From Artocarpus heterophyllus (taxonomy: Eukaryota; Streptophyta; Magnoliopsida; Rosales; Moraceae), in the NCBI GenBank assembly GCA_025403435.1, contig CM046348.1, forward strand, positions 15,686,034-15,750,033: 64,000 nucleotides of DNA. The letters are read 5' to 3'. The notes below the pieces were generated by a model that worked only from the letters and a program-made list of their open reading frames with translations, did not search any database and was not told the DNA's origin. Shown here piece by piece: positions 47,641-59,579 of this stretch. The position numbers were made by a program, and so were the translations under genes. Numbering within the stretch: the first letter of the stretch is position 1; the number at the start of each line of letters is the position of its first letter.

Positions 47641-48324
47641 GGTGCGGAGGTGGCACTGGACGGGGCAGTGCGCAGCGCTGGTCGATAGGGATGGAGCTTG
47701 CTAGGTGGGTTGGTTTTGTTTTTGTTTTCTTTTTCCTTTTTTTTGTTGGTTTTGAATTATTTTTTGGGGAAAAAACCAAACCAATGGCTGTAATTTGGTT
47801 TTTTTGAATCAATGGTTATGATTTACCCTTAATTTTCTAATGTATCGATTATTTAAAGGGTAATTTATTAATTTAATTAAAAATGATATCCAACAATTTT
47901 TAACGGTCAAACTTGATGGCCTGACTATTAAAATGGTCATTCAACAACTAAAATAAAAGGTTGAAGACTGACAACTAAAATAAAGGTTATAGATCAAATC
48001 ATACTTTTATGAAAGGTTGGCACAACGTGGCAATTTACCCTAAACTTAATTCAAAATTTTGTAGCTTATAAAACTTGATTTAAGATCTTAATCGCAATTG
48101 ATTTAGGTTAAAATATATGAAAATGATCATTCACATCATTACCTAGCTACCCATGTGAAAATCACATGTCAATTTTTATAAAAAAAATAAAAATTAAGAT
48201 AATTATCAATTGCAGATGATTTGCACTTAATTTGTAAGTTTAGAAGATAAACTGTCAAAATTAAAAATTTAGAGAGTAAAATGTCAAAAACAATAAGTTC
48301 GGGGAGGACTGGCGTAAAAAAGCC

Positions 48325-49093
48325 AATTCGATATGTTAGGTTTGTTAAAAAAAAAATGTGTGGCCAAGATTTAGATGCCTAATAAAACCAAGACAAGCCG
48401 TCGGGAGTTCAGGAGTTTTGGCAGTAAAATTAATGGGACATGCTAGTGGACCAGCATTTCTGGTACTAATTATTGAATTATGATGGAGTTATATCCGTGA
48501 AAATATCCTAGCGAAATACGTATCTACTGTTGACAAAGGTAGCACTCACTGTGAGGTCCAGATGAGTTAGATACAAAGTACAAACTAAAGATTTCTTTTA
48601 TAACCAAATCATAAATTCATTCTTTCATTTTAAGGAATAAATAACACATATCAAGTGCTCCACCACAAACAATTAGCTGACCTAATTAACACAAACAATA
48701 ATATGATCCATTAAATTTTCTATTTTATTTAGGACGTAAGAAGGGATAATCTATACAATATGAGGAATAAAGGACGTGCATGGAGGACCTCCACAAAGGA
48801 TTAAAAAGTAGAGCACAATCAAAGGTACCCTTTCTGTCACCTCCACCGTTACAGCTCGCTCTTTATGTTTATTTTGTCATGATAAAAATTATAATTCTGC
48901 GTTTACTAAATAATTAGTACTTATAACAATGTTCTCATTTTATAAAAATTTTCTGAATAATTTTTTTATGGTGCCCGTATTGAAAACATTTTTTGACTTT
49001 GCAATGGATGGTTGATATATTAACAGGAATGTAAAGACTAAATAAACCTGAGTCCAGATTGTTTAAACATACATATAAAATAATAATATGTAA
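48325..49093. other. Intergenic DNA, nothing recognised
   Basis: AT-rich DNA to the right of the nested elements, without a coding frame or clear element boundary. Confidence 0.4.
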
Positions 49094-49276
49094 GGGAACA
49101 TTTCATAAATGTTGCTTTTGATACTTACTTTTCATTAATGTTGCACATGTATAAGTGTGGCGCCACAACGTAAACTGAAATATTAGTGGTAGTATAACTC
49201 AACTTTTTTTAATGTGGCATGAATGAATACAAATTTTAAGTGTGGCATAACATGTAATTTTCTCAATCTATAAGGA
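49094..49276 (+). mobile_element. Small dispersed MITE-like repeat
   Basis: Inverted, it begins gagaaaattacatgttatgcc and ends aaatgttcc. It aligns along its length with 59353-59520 (opposite strand) and, more weakly, with 31715-31882. Non-coding. Confidence 0.65.
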
Positions 49277-49383
49277 CATTGAGTTATTTTCCTTTACAGG
49301 TTGATTTTTTCATATAGAAGTTCAAGTGCTTCGAAAGTCAAATTTCATTTTGGTGACTCCAAAAGAGCACACATTGTTTAAAC

Positions 49384-49420
<37 letters not shown>

Positions 49421-50632
49421 CCGATTTATATGTGCATGAGAGGGTTAAACAATATACAATGCAAAAATTTTATAATATACCATACTTTTACTTTTACACT
49501 TAGCATGTGAGAGTTTACTATTATATATACCCTAGAGTAACGGAACAAAATTTCATCTAGAATGGGTTATTAAGGTTGGTGTCCCTACAAATACTTATTT
49601 TGTCGGGGTTTTGCGCCCTGCAAAGGTCAGTAGGTGACTTTTCCAACCTTTCAGTCTTACACTATTTATGGTTAAAAATTTGTCACATGCAGACAAAATG
49701 CTATATTTTTATTCTTTTAATTATTAGGTTTTTGTTAATTAATATAAAAAAAAAGACACACAAAGGCTATCTATGTAAATATCGCAAAAACATATGGTAT
49801 CAAATGATTTTTGCGTCCTATTTCAAATATCTCCAAAATTTAATCTTTTTCCTATTAAGCAGTTATGTAGGACAAGGATGCTAGGTTAGATATGAAAAAA
49901 AAAAAAGCAGTAGAAGATTTAAACTAGGGTACAACAAAATCAAGAACTAGTGTTTAGTATGCGTTGAGCCATATGTGTATATACCAAAAAATTGTAAGCA
50001 TGGTACATCGTACATCGACGTACGCAGATACATATAAAAAGGGGTATATAGAAGTGATTATATCTATGGATATCCGGCAATAACACCTGGAAATCAAAAC
50101 TAACTAAAGAGCCTTCATTACATTCGACCAAGAAAAAAAAACTTAAAATCTATTTAATTATTCCAATTTTTTAATTTGATGAATATTTATGGTCATCGTG
50201 ACAATTTTAAGTAGCTAGGAAATTAAATGTACTATTAGTATCTCTGACAGCTTGGATCTGTTGCCAAGAAATTAAAAAGAACAACATATTATCAATTTAG
50301 GCCTCACTTTGTTAGGAAGGTGTTGTATCAAGTACTTGACCATTAAAATTGAAATTCTATATGTATAAAAAATCCAGCTAGTTGATTAGCTAGTCAACGC
50401 CTTACCGTCTATCACACGACTAAGCCATACTTTTTTTGGGGGAATAATAGAAAAAAAAAATCATCGGTGTCATTCTATCTACCAAATCCTTTTTTATTAA
50501 ATCCGAACCCAATAAACACCCCCTAAGGGGAATGGAAAAATGGGTTGATTTGGGGTTTTGAGAGAGAAGATTTTGATCAATTAGTATTAGGACCGAAAAT
50601 TTTAGACACAGCACAATGAGACAATATAAAAA
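49277..50632. other. Intergenic DNA with a (TA)n microsatellite
   Basis: (TA)n at about 49386-49417. The frame at 49576-49884 is Leu/Ile/Phe-rich and unmatched, judged incidental. Nothing else recognised. Confidence 0.45.
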
Positions 50633-50900
50633 CGGCATGAGATAAACGAGTTTGGACTACAAGTTTATTAATCGGATTTTAAATGGGTTGATACGAATAA
50701 TACGAAAATAAACGGGCTCAATTCATGCTAGCCTATTTAACATGCTTTAACATGTTTAATTAAATACGGCATGAGATAAACGGGTTTGGACTACACGTTT
50801 ATTAATCGAGTTTTAAATAGGTTGATACGAATAATACGAAAATAAACGGGCTCAATTCGTGCTAGCCTATTTAACATGCTTTAACATGTTTAATTAAATA
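50633..50900 (+). repeat. Two-copy 134-bp tandem repeat
   Basis: Copies 50633-50766 and 50767-50900 start cggcatgagataaacg(a/g)g and end tgtttaattaaata. They differ at about five positions, mostly transitions. They belong to a larger ACACGTTT-type repeat (to about 51377) related to 38345-38780. Confidence 0.93.
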
Positions 50901-51377
50901 GGCTGTAAATGTGCTGACGCGACAGAAACAAACAGGGCCGTTTATAAGAATGTCTTCAAGAGTCCCACATTGAAAGGAATGAAATGTCTTCTTCTAACTT
51001 CTCAGTCTATCTGTTTTGTTTTCTTTGAACGTCGCGTAATAACTTCAATATAATTTTTTTTGTGGCTAATTTTGACTATACAAATTGTTAAAGATGAAAA
51101 AAAAAACACATAATTCAAAATTTCTTAGTATTAAATATAGTGTGTTTTCACACTAAAATTTAATGCCTTAATGCTTAATAGGCCATTACTCTATTTTGCT
51201 TTATGAACCCATAATTGTGTCATATAGGGGTTTTTATTATGTTAACTTGTCACGACCTATTTAATAAATGTGTTAAATGTGTCGTTTATGCATGCTTAAT
51301 GTGTTTTTTGTTTGTGTTTGAGTTCTTGGCACATTTATTAATCATGCGTGTTTGTGTTTGTGTTCATATTAATGATG
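50901..51377. repeat. CpG-decayed part of the ACACGTTT-type repeat
   Basis: Words such as aaatgtgttaaatgtgtcg and atgtgtttttt at 51260-51310 look like aaacgtgtt with CG turned to TG. It ends where the TG...CA element was inserted (tgatg at 51373-51377). Confidence 0.5.
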
Positions 51378-53572
51378 TGTCACGCTCCGGAGTACGGGAG
51401 GTGACGTGACAGATTATTTAAATTAATTAAAGGAGAATTTAATTAAAAATCAAGAGTATAAGGGTTGAATTAAGTAATAAAATATGAGGTTTTCAAAACA
51501 ACACCTTAAAAAAGAGTTCATATACATTAAGCAATTGAAATCATTAAACGAATAATAATAAAACAATAAAGTCATGAGTATGGGTCCCACAGACCTACAA
51601 CTTGTGCACACACTTGGTACTGACAATATCATAAATACAATCATAGTCCATGTACAAATAAAGTTAAAATCTTACATGTCTTGATTTAAATAATACAAAT
51701 AAATTTACTAGTCCCTCTATTGCTCTTTGGGTCCTATCCGTTGAATCCTCTCCAAACCTAAATGAAAAACCACCTAGAAGGGGGAAAATTTAAAACAAAT
51801 AAAACGTAAGCGAAAAGCCCAGTAGGACTATATTTTTATAAAATAATTTAATTTAAAGAAACATTTCATTATTCAGGAATTATTTAAAACAATCCTTGAA
51901 TAAATAAATAAATAAATTTGAATAAAACCGTTCTTACCCAGAACAGTTTACTCGGACAACCAGAAATATCATTTTCTTTTCCTAGGCAAACCATAAGGAT
52001 ATCACCATCGTAGTGGCCTAGCTGGGTTTCGGGACCTGTCCCCAAGGTCGATCGTTACACGACCCGATCTCTGATATGGCATCATGCCTATGTGTTTATT
52101 TCCATCATCATTCAAAACCCAATTACCGAGTATTGTCACTTACATTTATTATGAAGTCCATTTCAGTTCACGGTATATTAAAATATAATCGATAAATTCA
52201 TTTTCAAACAACCGTTGAAAACATTTTAATAGAAATCCTTTTCAAAGCCAAATCATTTTGAAACTAGGCTACCAAGGAATGGGGTAGAAGTCCTACCTCA
52301 ATACTCGTGCCGGTGCCCCTCACCGTAATCCTGGTCCGCTATACGTTCGCTCCACGGAACCACGAACGATCCTAGATACACACTAAGTCGATCAATATCT
52401 AGTTCGAAACATTCTATGTTACTAAACCATTTCATGATGTCCTAGTGTGCCATTTGTATCTTTAAAATCATTCTATAAGGTTGGAATTTAAATCGGGGTT
52501 CAAAACAGTGAAAACGGGTGAAAAATCACAAAATTTCAATGCTCGGCCGGCCTACCGGACTCCCTGCTTCGGCCGGCCGAACTGTGCAGTTCGGCCTACC
52601 GGAAACCAGGTCCGGTCGGCCGGACATTCCCAGGTTCGGCCTGCCGGATAGATGAACACCGACCGGTCGATCCTTAATCCGGCCTGCCGAACACGTAGTC
52701 CGGCCTGCCGAACACGTAGTCCGGCCTGCCGAACTGGGAAAACCCAGAAATCCAGCCACGGGTTTTAAATTCCCCCAAAATTCAAATCTTGATTTTATCC
52801 TATTTTCTCAAATTCCAAGCATGGAAAACAATCATAGTTGATAGAAAAACATACTAGAAGACATTTGAACTCATTTAAACAAGTTTTAAACTAAAAAATC
52901 TTAAAAATCCAAAAATGAGAAAATGGGGAGAAAAATAAAAAATCTTGAATCCAATCCGTTTTTCTTCAGTCTAAGCTTAGATTCTAGTTGTTCTAAGTTC
53001 ATTTAACTCAAATCAAAGGTTTTCTAAGCTCAAGCAAACCTAGATTTAAAAAATGCACAAAATTGAAAATTTTGAAAAAAGTTTAGAAATTTCAAAACTA
53101 ACCTTGAATGGAAGCTTTAAATCCACGTTTTCGGTTGCCAAATCACGTTCTCGAGTTTCCTCCTTGCTAACCCGAAGCTTGGATTCAAATTTGATTCAAA
53201 AATTTGAGAGAGAATTTGGGAGAGAAAGGAGAAACCAAGAGAGAGAGAGTGAGAGAGCTCACGGGCAGGAGAGAGAGAGGAGAGAGAGGGAATAAATAGA
53301 GAGAAACGATGTGCGGTTTTACTGAGCGAAAACCAAATGCCACCCATGGTTTTGTAAAACGAAATATTTTTAACATTTTACAAATTGTTGTGTTTTAAAA
53401 CTCAAAACATCATTTTAAAACAATAAGAAATCATTTGAATTCATCAAATTAACAAAACAACCAAAAATTCAAAATCCAACCAAGTAATCAAATTAATGTT
53501 GAAACATTAATTATGACACACTAATTCATCATTTATATTACAATAACATTAAATAAATTCTGAAGCGTTACA
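51378..53572 (-). mobile_element. Second non-coding TG...CA element, probably a solo LTR
   Basis: On the minus strand it starts TGTAACGCTTC (53572); the + strand left end reads TGTCACGCTCC, so both termini are TG...CA with short imperfect inverted repeats. Flanking 5-mers are tgatg (51373-51377) and tgata (53573-53577), a 4 of 5 match. Minus-strand order is TATTTATTCCC, CT-rich leader (about 53215-53300), a GGCAGGCCGAAC-type cluster and downstream GC-moderate blocks. No retroelement protein is visible. Its architecture is like the 14.2-kb element, but the sequence is not closely alike. Confidence 0.65.
52541..52745 (-). repeat. GGCAGGCCGAAC motif cluster in the second element
   Basis: About ten copies of (c/t)cggcc(t/g)(g/a)cc(g/a)(a/g)ac-type sequence. 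They include exact tandem 21-bp units of ccggcctgccgaacacgtag at about 52679-52720. GC-rich and quasi-palindromic, it is the densest of the clusters in the window. Confidence 0.85.
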
Positions 53573-55551
53573 TGATATTGTACTATAATCATACTGCTTA
53601 AGACACAATACGTAAACACAAATTGTCAGCTGTAATTTAATACAAAGGACAGTTAATGCGTTTACACAATTCCAATTATATTGTCCAAAACTTTCGAATT
53701 AATTTTTCAAGTAGTCAGTAGAAACAGCTTTGAGTAAAATGAAGGTTTCAAATCATGAGTATGTGTGAAAGGGAAATTGTATTTCGGCGGCTTGACACGC
53801 GTTTTAGGCCTACCATCAAGAGAAAAATATACTGCCACATATCGGAAAAGGCATGGAAATATCCAACTACTTAAAGGGACCCATTTTAATGCGTACCAAG
53901 ACTTCACAGTAGAAAGCAAAAGTTAGAAGAACAAGAATTTAAGAGGTCATGATATTGTCGCAATATTTTTTTTCTTAATGGGATTTATTGATGGTCAGGC
54001 CAAAGTCTGGAAAGTTGTCAAGAAAATCTCGAAAAATAATTTTTTTTTTACTTTTTTATTTTTTGGCTTGGTCGATGAGCTTTTGTAAAGCTAAAGTTGT
54101 GGAAATTGAAAAAGCTTTTGGAAAATATAAATGCTCAAGGAAAGTTGAAGGAAAATCGAAAATAGCTAGAATTATGCAATTGTTTATGATTTTTGTTATG
54201 TATTCGGTAAATAAGTTCAAGCTTATAGTTTGGACCATGAATAACATAAAGCTTTAATACGTTACAGTGTTAAAAAAAAAATGCTATAATGTAAAGTTTT
54301 CACATGCTATAATTTTTAAATTCAAATGTATAAGTTTAAACTCATTTTTCAAATATCCTATTAATGTAATTTCCATCTTATTTACCAAATAATTTTATTT
54401 TGGCTTCAAATTCTACCCGTACAGGAAGGTTTTAGGCATTTCCTCTCTCTCTCTTCCTGGGGTCATATTATTATAGGTTTGAACAAGAACTATGATCCCA
54501 TTAATTCTTAACTTTCCATGTTGATGTTTAGAGCTAGGGTGGGTTGACTTGGAAGTCAGAAATAAAGCCTTTTCTTGTTACCCTGCTCATGGTACTTTTT
54601 TACTAGACGTTCTCAGTTGGTACTCTAATTTCTTTCCTCTCATCTTCCGAAGAACGACAGAAATGAAAAAGACGTCCAGAGAAATGATAAATACCGACAT
54701 CACTTTGAATCCATATGAAAACCGAAACATGTAGGAAGTTAACAATATTAAAACGTGAAGAGCTAAAGTGGTGCTCGTGGTCTTTTTCTATTGTTAAATT
54801 TTTCGGGAGTAGATATAAACACACACTTACATACAAACATATATATATATACATACATGTATATATATTAATCATATATATAGATAAATATGTCACCTGT
54901 GAGAATTTGAATATTATACATGATGTAGTATGTATATTTATAAATGTGGACGGTCCAATTCTCATGCAAGCCAAGCTTAGTTTATATTCAAGCTAAGAAG
55001 ACCTTGCCTATGATTTATTCAACCAGGGAAAAAAAATGTTGCAGAATCTTAGCAAGTAGTTATTAGAATAAGGATTAAGTCACACTCAAATATTTTTAAG
55101 GTGTATTGTTTCACGAAGTGGGAACTTGACTAATGCAGTGATCAAACTTGACTTTCATTAGATACTCAGTAATCTTTATTAAATGACTTAATTAAATTTG
55201 AATCTATATATACACACACACACACACACACACTAAATATGCATTTTACTCCACACGCTATTAATTATTCTTCTTTTGATTGGTAAGCTTTTGGCGTAAG
55301 CGTTTATATATGCGCCAATCGATTGAAGTATAATATGAGACTGACTTCGATTTCAAAGACAACCATGTAAATGCGAAATTAGAGGTTCACACTGATTAAC
55401 GTGTCACATAGACTCTTACGTATCGCAGAAAATGTCTATAATAATCCAAAAACGATAGATATGAATGGCTTTGCTCTAACCATTTTCCTCATAGATTTAA
55501 CGTGAAATTAACTTTTGTTTCTCTCTCTCTCTCTATACACACACACACACA

Positions 55552-55596
<45 letters not shown>

Positions 55597-57493
55597 AGCG
55601 TTTTTTCTTCACTTTGAGGTCAACTTTTCAATGGGCCCGTACATTTGACAAATTATCTTCAGAAGCCAGACGATTGCCCTTAAAAACATGGGCTGGTCCA
55701 AGACACGCATTTTGCTTTGTATTACGACAAGTGAAAAGTATACTCCACCGCAAAATTTCACGCCTTGATTCAAAATTTAATAAAGTTTTTTAAAATATGG
55801 TATATATAGCAAAAGATTTAAAAACATAGTCAATCATTTGTCCTTTTTCCCCTTTTAAACTTTTAATGGACTGTTTTTTTTTTTTTTTCCCTTATTTCCT
55901 TTTTGGTAACTGCCTTCTCATATCAATGCAAAATTCACTTGTCTTTTTTATTTTGGTACGGTAATTCGAGATATTATGTTTTCGTTTGCTTTTATTGCTA
56001 TATTTATGTATGTTTTCCATTTTCATGCTATTTTGTTTCTTTTTCACGATACATAACGATGTGCAATGACATATATTATCATTATATCATTATTTAATGA
56101 TATGACGAATACTATACATATCACGATATTTTGAAATCACTATAAATGTATTTAATAAAAATCCCGACCACAGAAGATGAATTCTACCATTAGATTTATT
56201 TAAGGGCCAATGACTACTCTTGAAAGTTGATCGAGTTAGAGCTAGTCGATCAGCATAGAGTTGACATGTAATGAAAGCAAAGCGTAAAATACGAAACAAT
56301 AAAAAGATATGTACTTATTTATAGTGGTTCACTTTCGAAATAGAGGCAAAATCTAGTATAAGGTCTTGACATTTTGCTATATGATGACATAGTTCAAGAT
56401 TCAAAATGATAGAAAATGGGAGAAAGAGAGGGGGGTATTTAAAGGGAGAAAGTAAAGAGAAAATAAATATTCACAATAAAATATCTCAAAGTTGTGAGAT
56501 CAGTTCGATATTTATAGGACGAATTAGGCCTCCTACTTGCCTATTTTTGAGTTGACCACAGAAAGGATAACTTCCTTATTTATTTCCAATTAACTTTTTC
56601 ATTTATTTGTTTTCTTATTTAGCATGAGTTTGCTTCTTCTTTAAAATTGACGTCCATGCCTGTAACTTGCAGATTTGGGATCTGAAGATGATCTTTTCCT
56701 AATTTATTTTATTGGGCCTTGCTGGTCCAAAGAGGATAAGATGACACATATATGATGATGAGTAAGGTGCTTTAAATATGTACGATGGAATATGATTCCA
56801 CACTTTAAAGAATTTGTTGTGATTAGTAACCTTTCAAACCATCATTGATAGTGTATCTTAAAGATAATTATGTCATCACAAACTATCATTTTATTGTATT
56901 TGCAATATTTCAAAATTTTTACTATATTTCAACTTTGCTACAAAAATTTTGCTATGCGTGTAAATTTCCCCCTTCTTATAGTTTTCTTTTTTTTATTTTT
57001 TTTATTTTTTGTACCTTTGATGCGATCTTCAAATCCAATAAAACGAAGCAGTTTATACCAATAAAAGTACATTTACTGTTACAGGAATTTTTTTTTATTT
57101 TCTTTTTTGTTTATCTGCCTTGTGATGCCCCGAACGTAAAATAAAAATAAAAATAGACAAAATTAGTCCTATCTCGAAGTTGAAGGAGCAATTTGGACAT
57201 TTTAGAATGAAATTCTAGAAAACTCGAGTGGTACTTTTATTTTTTTCGTTGAAGGACCTCTATACCTAGGAAGAAAAATAGAAGAATTACAACTCTCAAT
57301 CCTAAAAAAGATGAAGATATAGAATTAACTGGAAGATTACTTTATGTACTTTGAAAGGTTTGTAGGGAGTTAGGACCAAAAACTTTCAAATTTATTTTAA
57401 AAACTTTTGTTATAATTCATATAGTACATGAATTTTGTTAGCTAAGTATTAATTTAAGACTAAGTTTGTGAAATTAGAATTTAGGAGGGTTAG
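53573..57493. other. Intergenic DNA, repeats but no gene
   Basis: Microsatellites include (AC)n near 55212-55233 and a compound (TC)n-(AC)n-(TA)n at about 55519-55593. A TE-like stretch at 56310-56770 shares ttatagtggttc with 61920-61935. A tgatgccccgaacgtaaaat block at 57122 resembles an LTR start but has no partner. The open frames are low-complexity. Confidence 0.5.
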
Positions 57494-58405
57494 ACATGGA
57501 TGTAAATATTGGTGAAAATTTGGTGGAAATTTAAAAAATTTTGAGATGTCAAACTATCTTTCTATTGTATTATCGGATTCGGCACAATATCAAAGAAATA
57601 TAGTTAAATATCAATAAAAAATATCAATATCAAAAAATCTATAGTATATTGTACAAAATTTCAATATATATTGTTGAAATTTTGACCAAATTTTGGTAAC
57701 ATCGAAAATTATAAAACTGAATGAATTTTTTCCTTTTAAAAAATGTATCGGTATTTTATACATTCAATGAATGAATATTTGTCTTATAAACATTAGAAAT
57801 GCTAACATTATAAAATGAAGATAATATTTTCACGAGTTTACAATCAATAAATTTAGGATTCAATTATAGCAGCTTCTCTAATGAGGCTCCTCATGCTAAC
57901 TATCTATACAATTAGGATTTTGGAAACTATAATGTTTATAAAATTTTTAATTATCCCAATCTCAGCATACTACCATCATCTTAAATAAACATTTGAGAGA
58001 ATTCATAGTTTCTCATTCATGAAAATAGTGGAAGAAGTCAACAAATCTACATGTGACATATTCGTAACTATATTCAACACTACTCAATAACATGCTATGG
58101 CACCAATATTGTTTGAATCAATAGAATCTCAATCATATTTGAGCCTCATAAAACTTTCTTTTGTATTGACAAATCTAATATATATATATATATGAATATT
58201 ATTATATAAATCATGTTTATTTATGTTTTTTAGTTAATGTTTATTGTATCTTAAAGCATTAGAGATATATTTAATATAAATTTTCTATAATTTACATAAG
58301 TTTTGTTGAAATTTCTACCCATATTGATATTTTTCTTAATTTTTTTTATAAAATTGAAGTACTTATATTTTTGTCAATACCAATATTTTCATCCTTGGCG
58401 TTAGA
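57494..58405. mobile_element. Foldback element of about 0.9 kb
   Basis: The left end gacatggatgtaaatattgg and the inverted right end gccaaggatgaaaatattgg begin imperfect inverted arms. Further words recur inverted (aaaatatcaatat and gaaatttcaacaaa types). Centre AT-rich and non-coding. Only gtta is shared at the flanks, so the TSD is unresolved. Confidence 0.55.
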
Positions 58406-59352
58406 AAACTAGATACCGGTCTTAAAAGAATGGGTCTCTATAAGTATGCCACAAAACTAAGACTTGGATTGATTTATGCTAAAAAAAATAATTGTAGAGA
58501 ATGTCATGCCACATCATCATACTATATTTTAAAATACCAAATATATCTTTCAAGCGTTAGCTAATATTTGGCATCCGCCATGGTTATCGACCAATAGTCG
58601 GTATCCGCTGCGATTACTAGCCAATATTCGCCATGGTTACCAATCGATATCTACCAACAACTACCATTTCCGATGATGGCTACCAACAAAATCTTAAAAA
58701 AATACAAAAAAAATAATCAAAAATTTCAAAAAAAAAACCATAGAACACTAGATAATACATAGATCACTACAAAAATACAGCAAAAAATTCCCAAAAACAC
58801 TAAAATAATAAAAAAATATAGATAAAATTCATCATCAATCTCCAGTATTTGGCCGTGATTTAGATCTTCCAACGGTCAATCTTCGTATGTTCATCATCCA
58901 AATCTTCTCATTGCACATCCACATCTCTAGAGTTGCAACGGGGGCGAGACCTTTAAGGAAAATCCAAATCTGAAACCTTTGCCTCTGGTGTAGGTTTGAT
59001 GGCAACGGCATCAGCATCGGCTGAAGGGATAGAGTTGTTTGGCATTGGCTGAAGGGACAAAGTTGTTTGGCAACAGCATAGGAGATCAACGTACTACTAC
59101 ACAGTGAGATTGTGACGGCTGCAGCGATGAGATTGACTCTATAGCGACGTTTCAAATTGGTGCTGATGAAGAAGTTTCAAGTTGAGGAGTAGAAAATATG
59201 AGAGGAACGAGGGGGACGTGGAAAGAAGGGGGACGAAGAAAAGGAACATAAAAGAAAAAGAAAAAGAAAAAGCTTACTTTAAGACTTAAGGATATTTTAG
59301 TCTAATCAATATTTTAGCCCTAAAAGACGTAGCAGAAAGGTGCACAATTTTT
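58406..59352. other. GC-richer non-coding segment, origin unknown
   Basis: 58540-59260 has short tandem-like words (gcatccgccatggttatcgacc, tatccgctgcgattactagcc) and a minus-strand frame of 106 codons without recognisable motifs. It may be captured DNA inside a decayed element, but ends were not found. Confidence 0.35.
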
Positions 59353-59520
59353 AGAGAGAATTACATGTTATGCCATACTTTTAAAAGTTATGTTCATTTA
59401 TGTCATATTTAAAAAAGTTTATGCCACACCATCATTCATATTACATATTAAGTTGTGTTACAAAAGAACATATGTGGCATTTATAAAAAATGAATGTTAA
59501 AAGATGAAATTTATAAAAAT
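59353..59520 (-). mobile_element. Small dispersed MITE-like repeat, inverted copy
   Basis: Starts gagagaattacatgttatgc and runs to about aaaaattcc; the same family as 49094-49276. Confidence 0.65.
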
Positions 59521-59579
59521 TCCACTAGTTTTGATATTGGTGATATATGTCAGTCCCATGAAAAAAAACTGTGATATTT

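Larger units (their letters stand above)
43428..48040. mobile_element. 4.6-kb Mutator-like element with 9-bp TSD
   Basis: Starts GGGTAAATTGCCAC at 43428 and ends with its inverse gtggcaatttaccc at 48040. The TIRs are roughly 140-200 bp and diverged. Flanking 9-mers are caaacttaa (43419-43427) and taaacttaa (48041-48049), an 8 of 9 match, the size typical of Mutator-like elements. No MURA transposase frame was found. The interior has GC-richer parts (43690-43910, 45000-46000, 47641-47710) and an LTR-like part ending at 47640, so it is a non-autonomous carrier. Confidence 0.75.
43193..48324. mobile_element. Outer foldback element split by a nested Mutator-like element
   Basis: The left end GGCTTTTTTGCAC (43193) and the inverted right end GGCTTTTTTACGCC (48324) begin two related arms. 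These share words such as aattttgaca, taaacttacaaat, tgcaaatca and ttgacatg. The left arm is about 43193-43427 and the right arm about 48050-48324. Without the insertion the element would be about 510 bp. Flanking 9-mers gagtacata and aattcgata match only at 5 of 9, so its own TSD is not convincing. Confidence 0.65.

Noticed and set aside
58835..59155. 106-codon minus-strand frame with a hydrophobic start
   Set aside because: No motif, and the region looks like decayed repeat or captured DNA; not supported as a gene.
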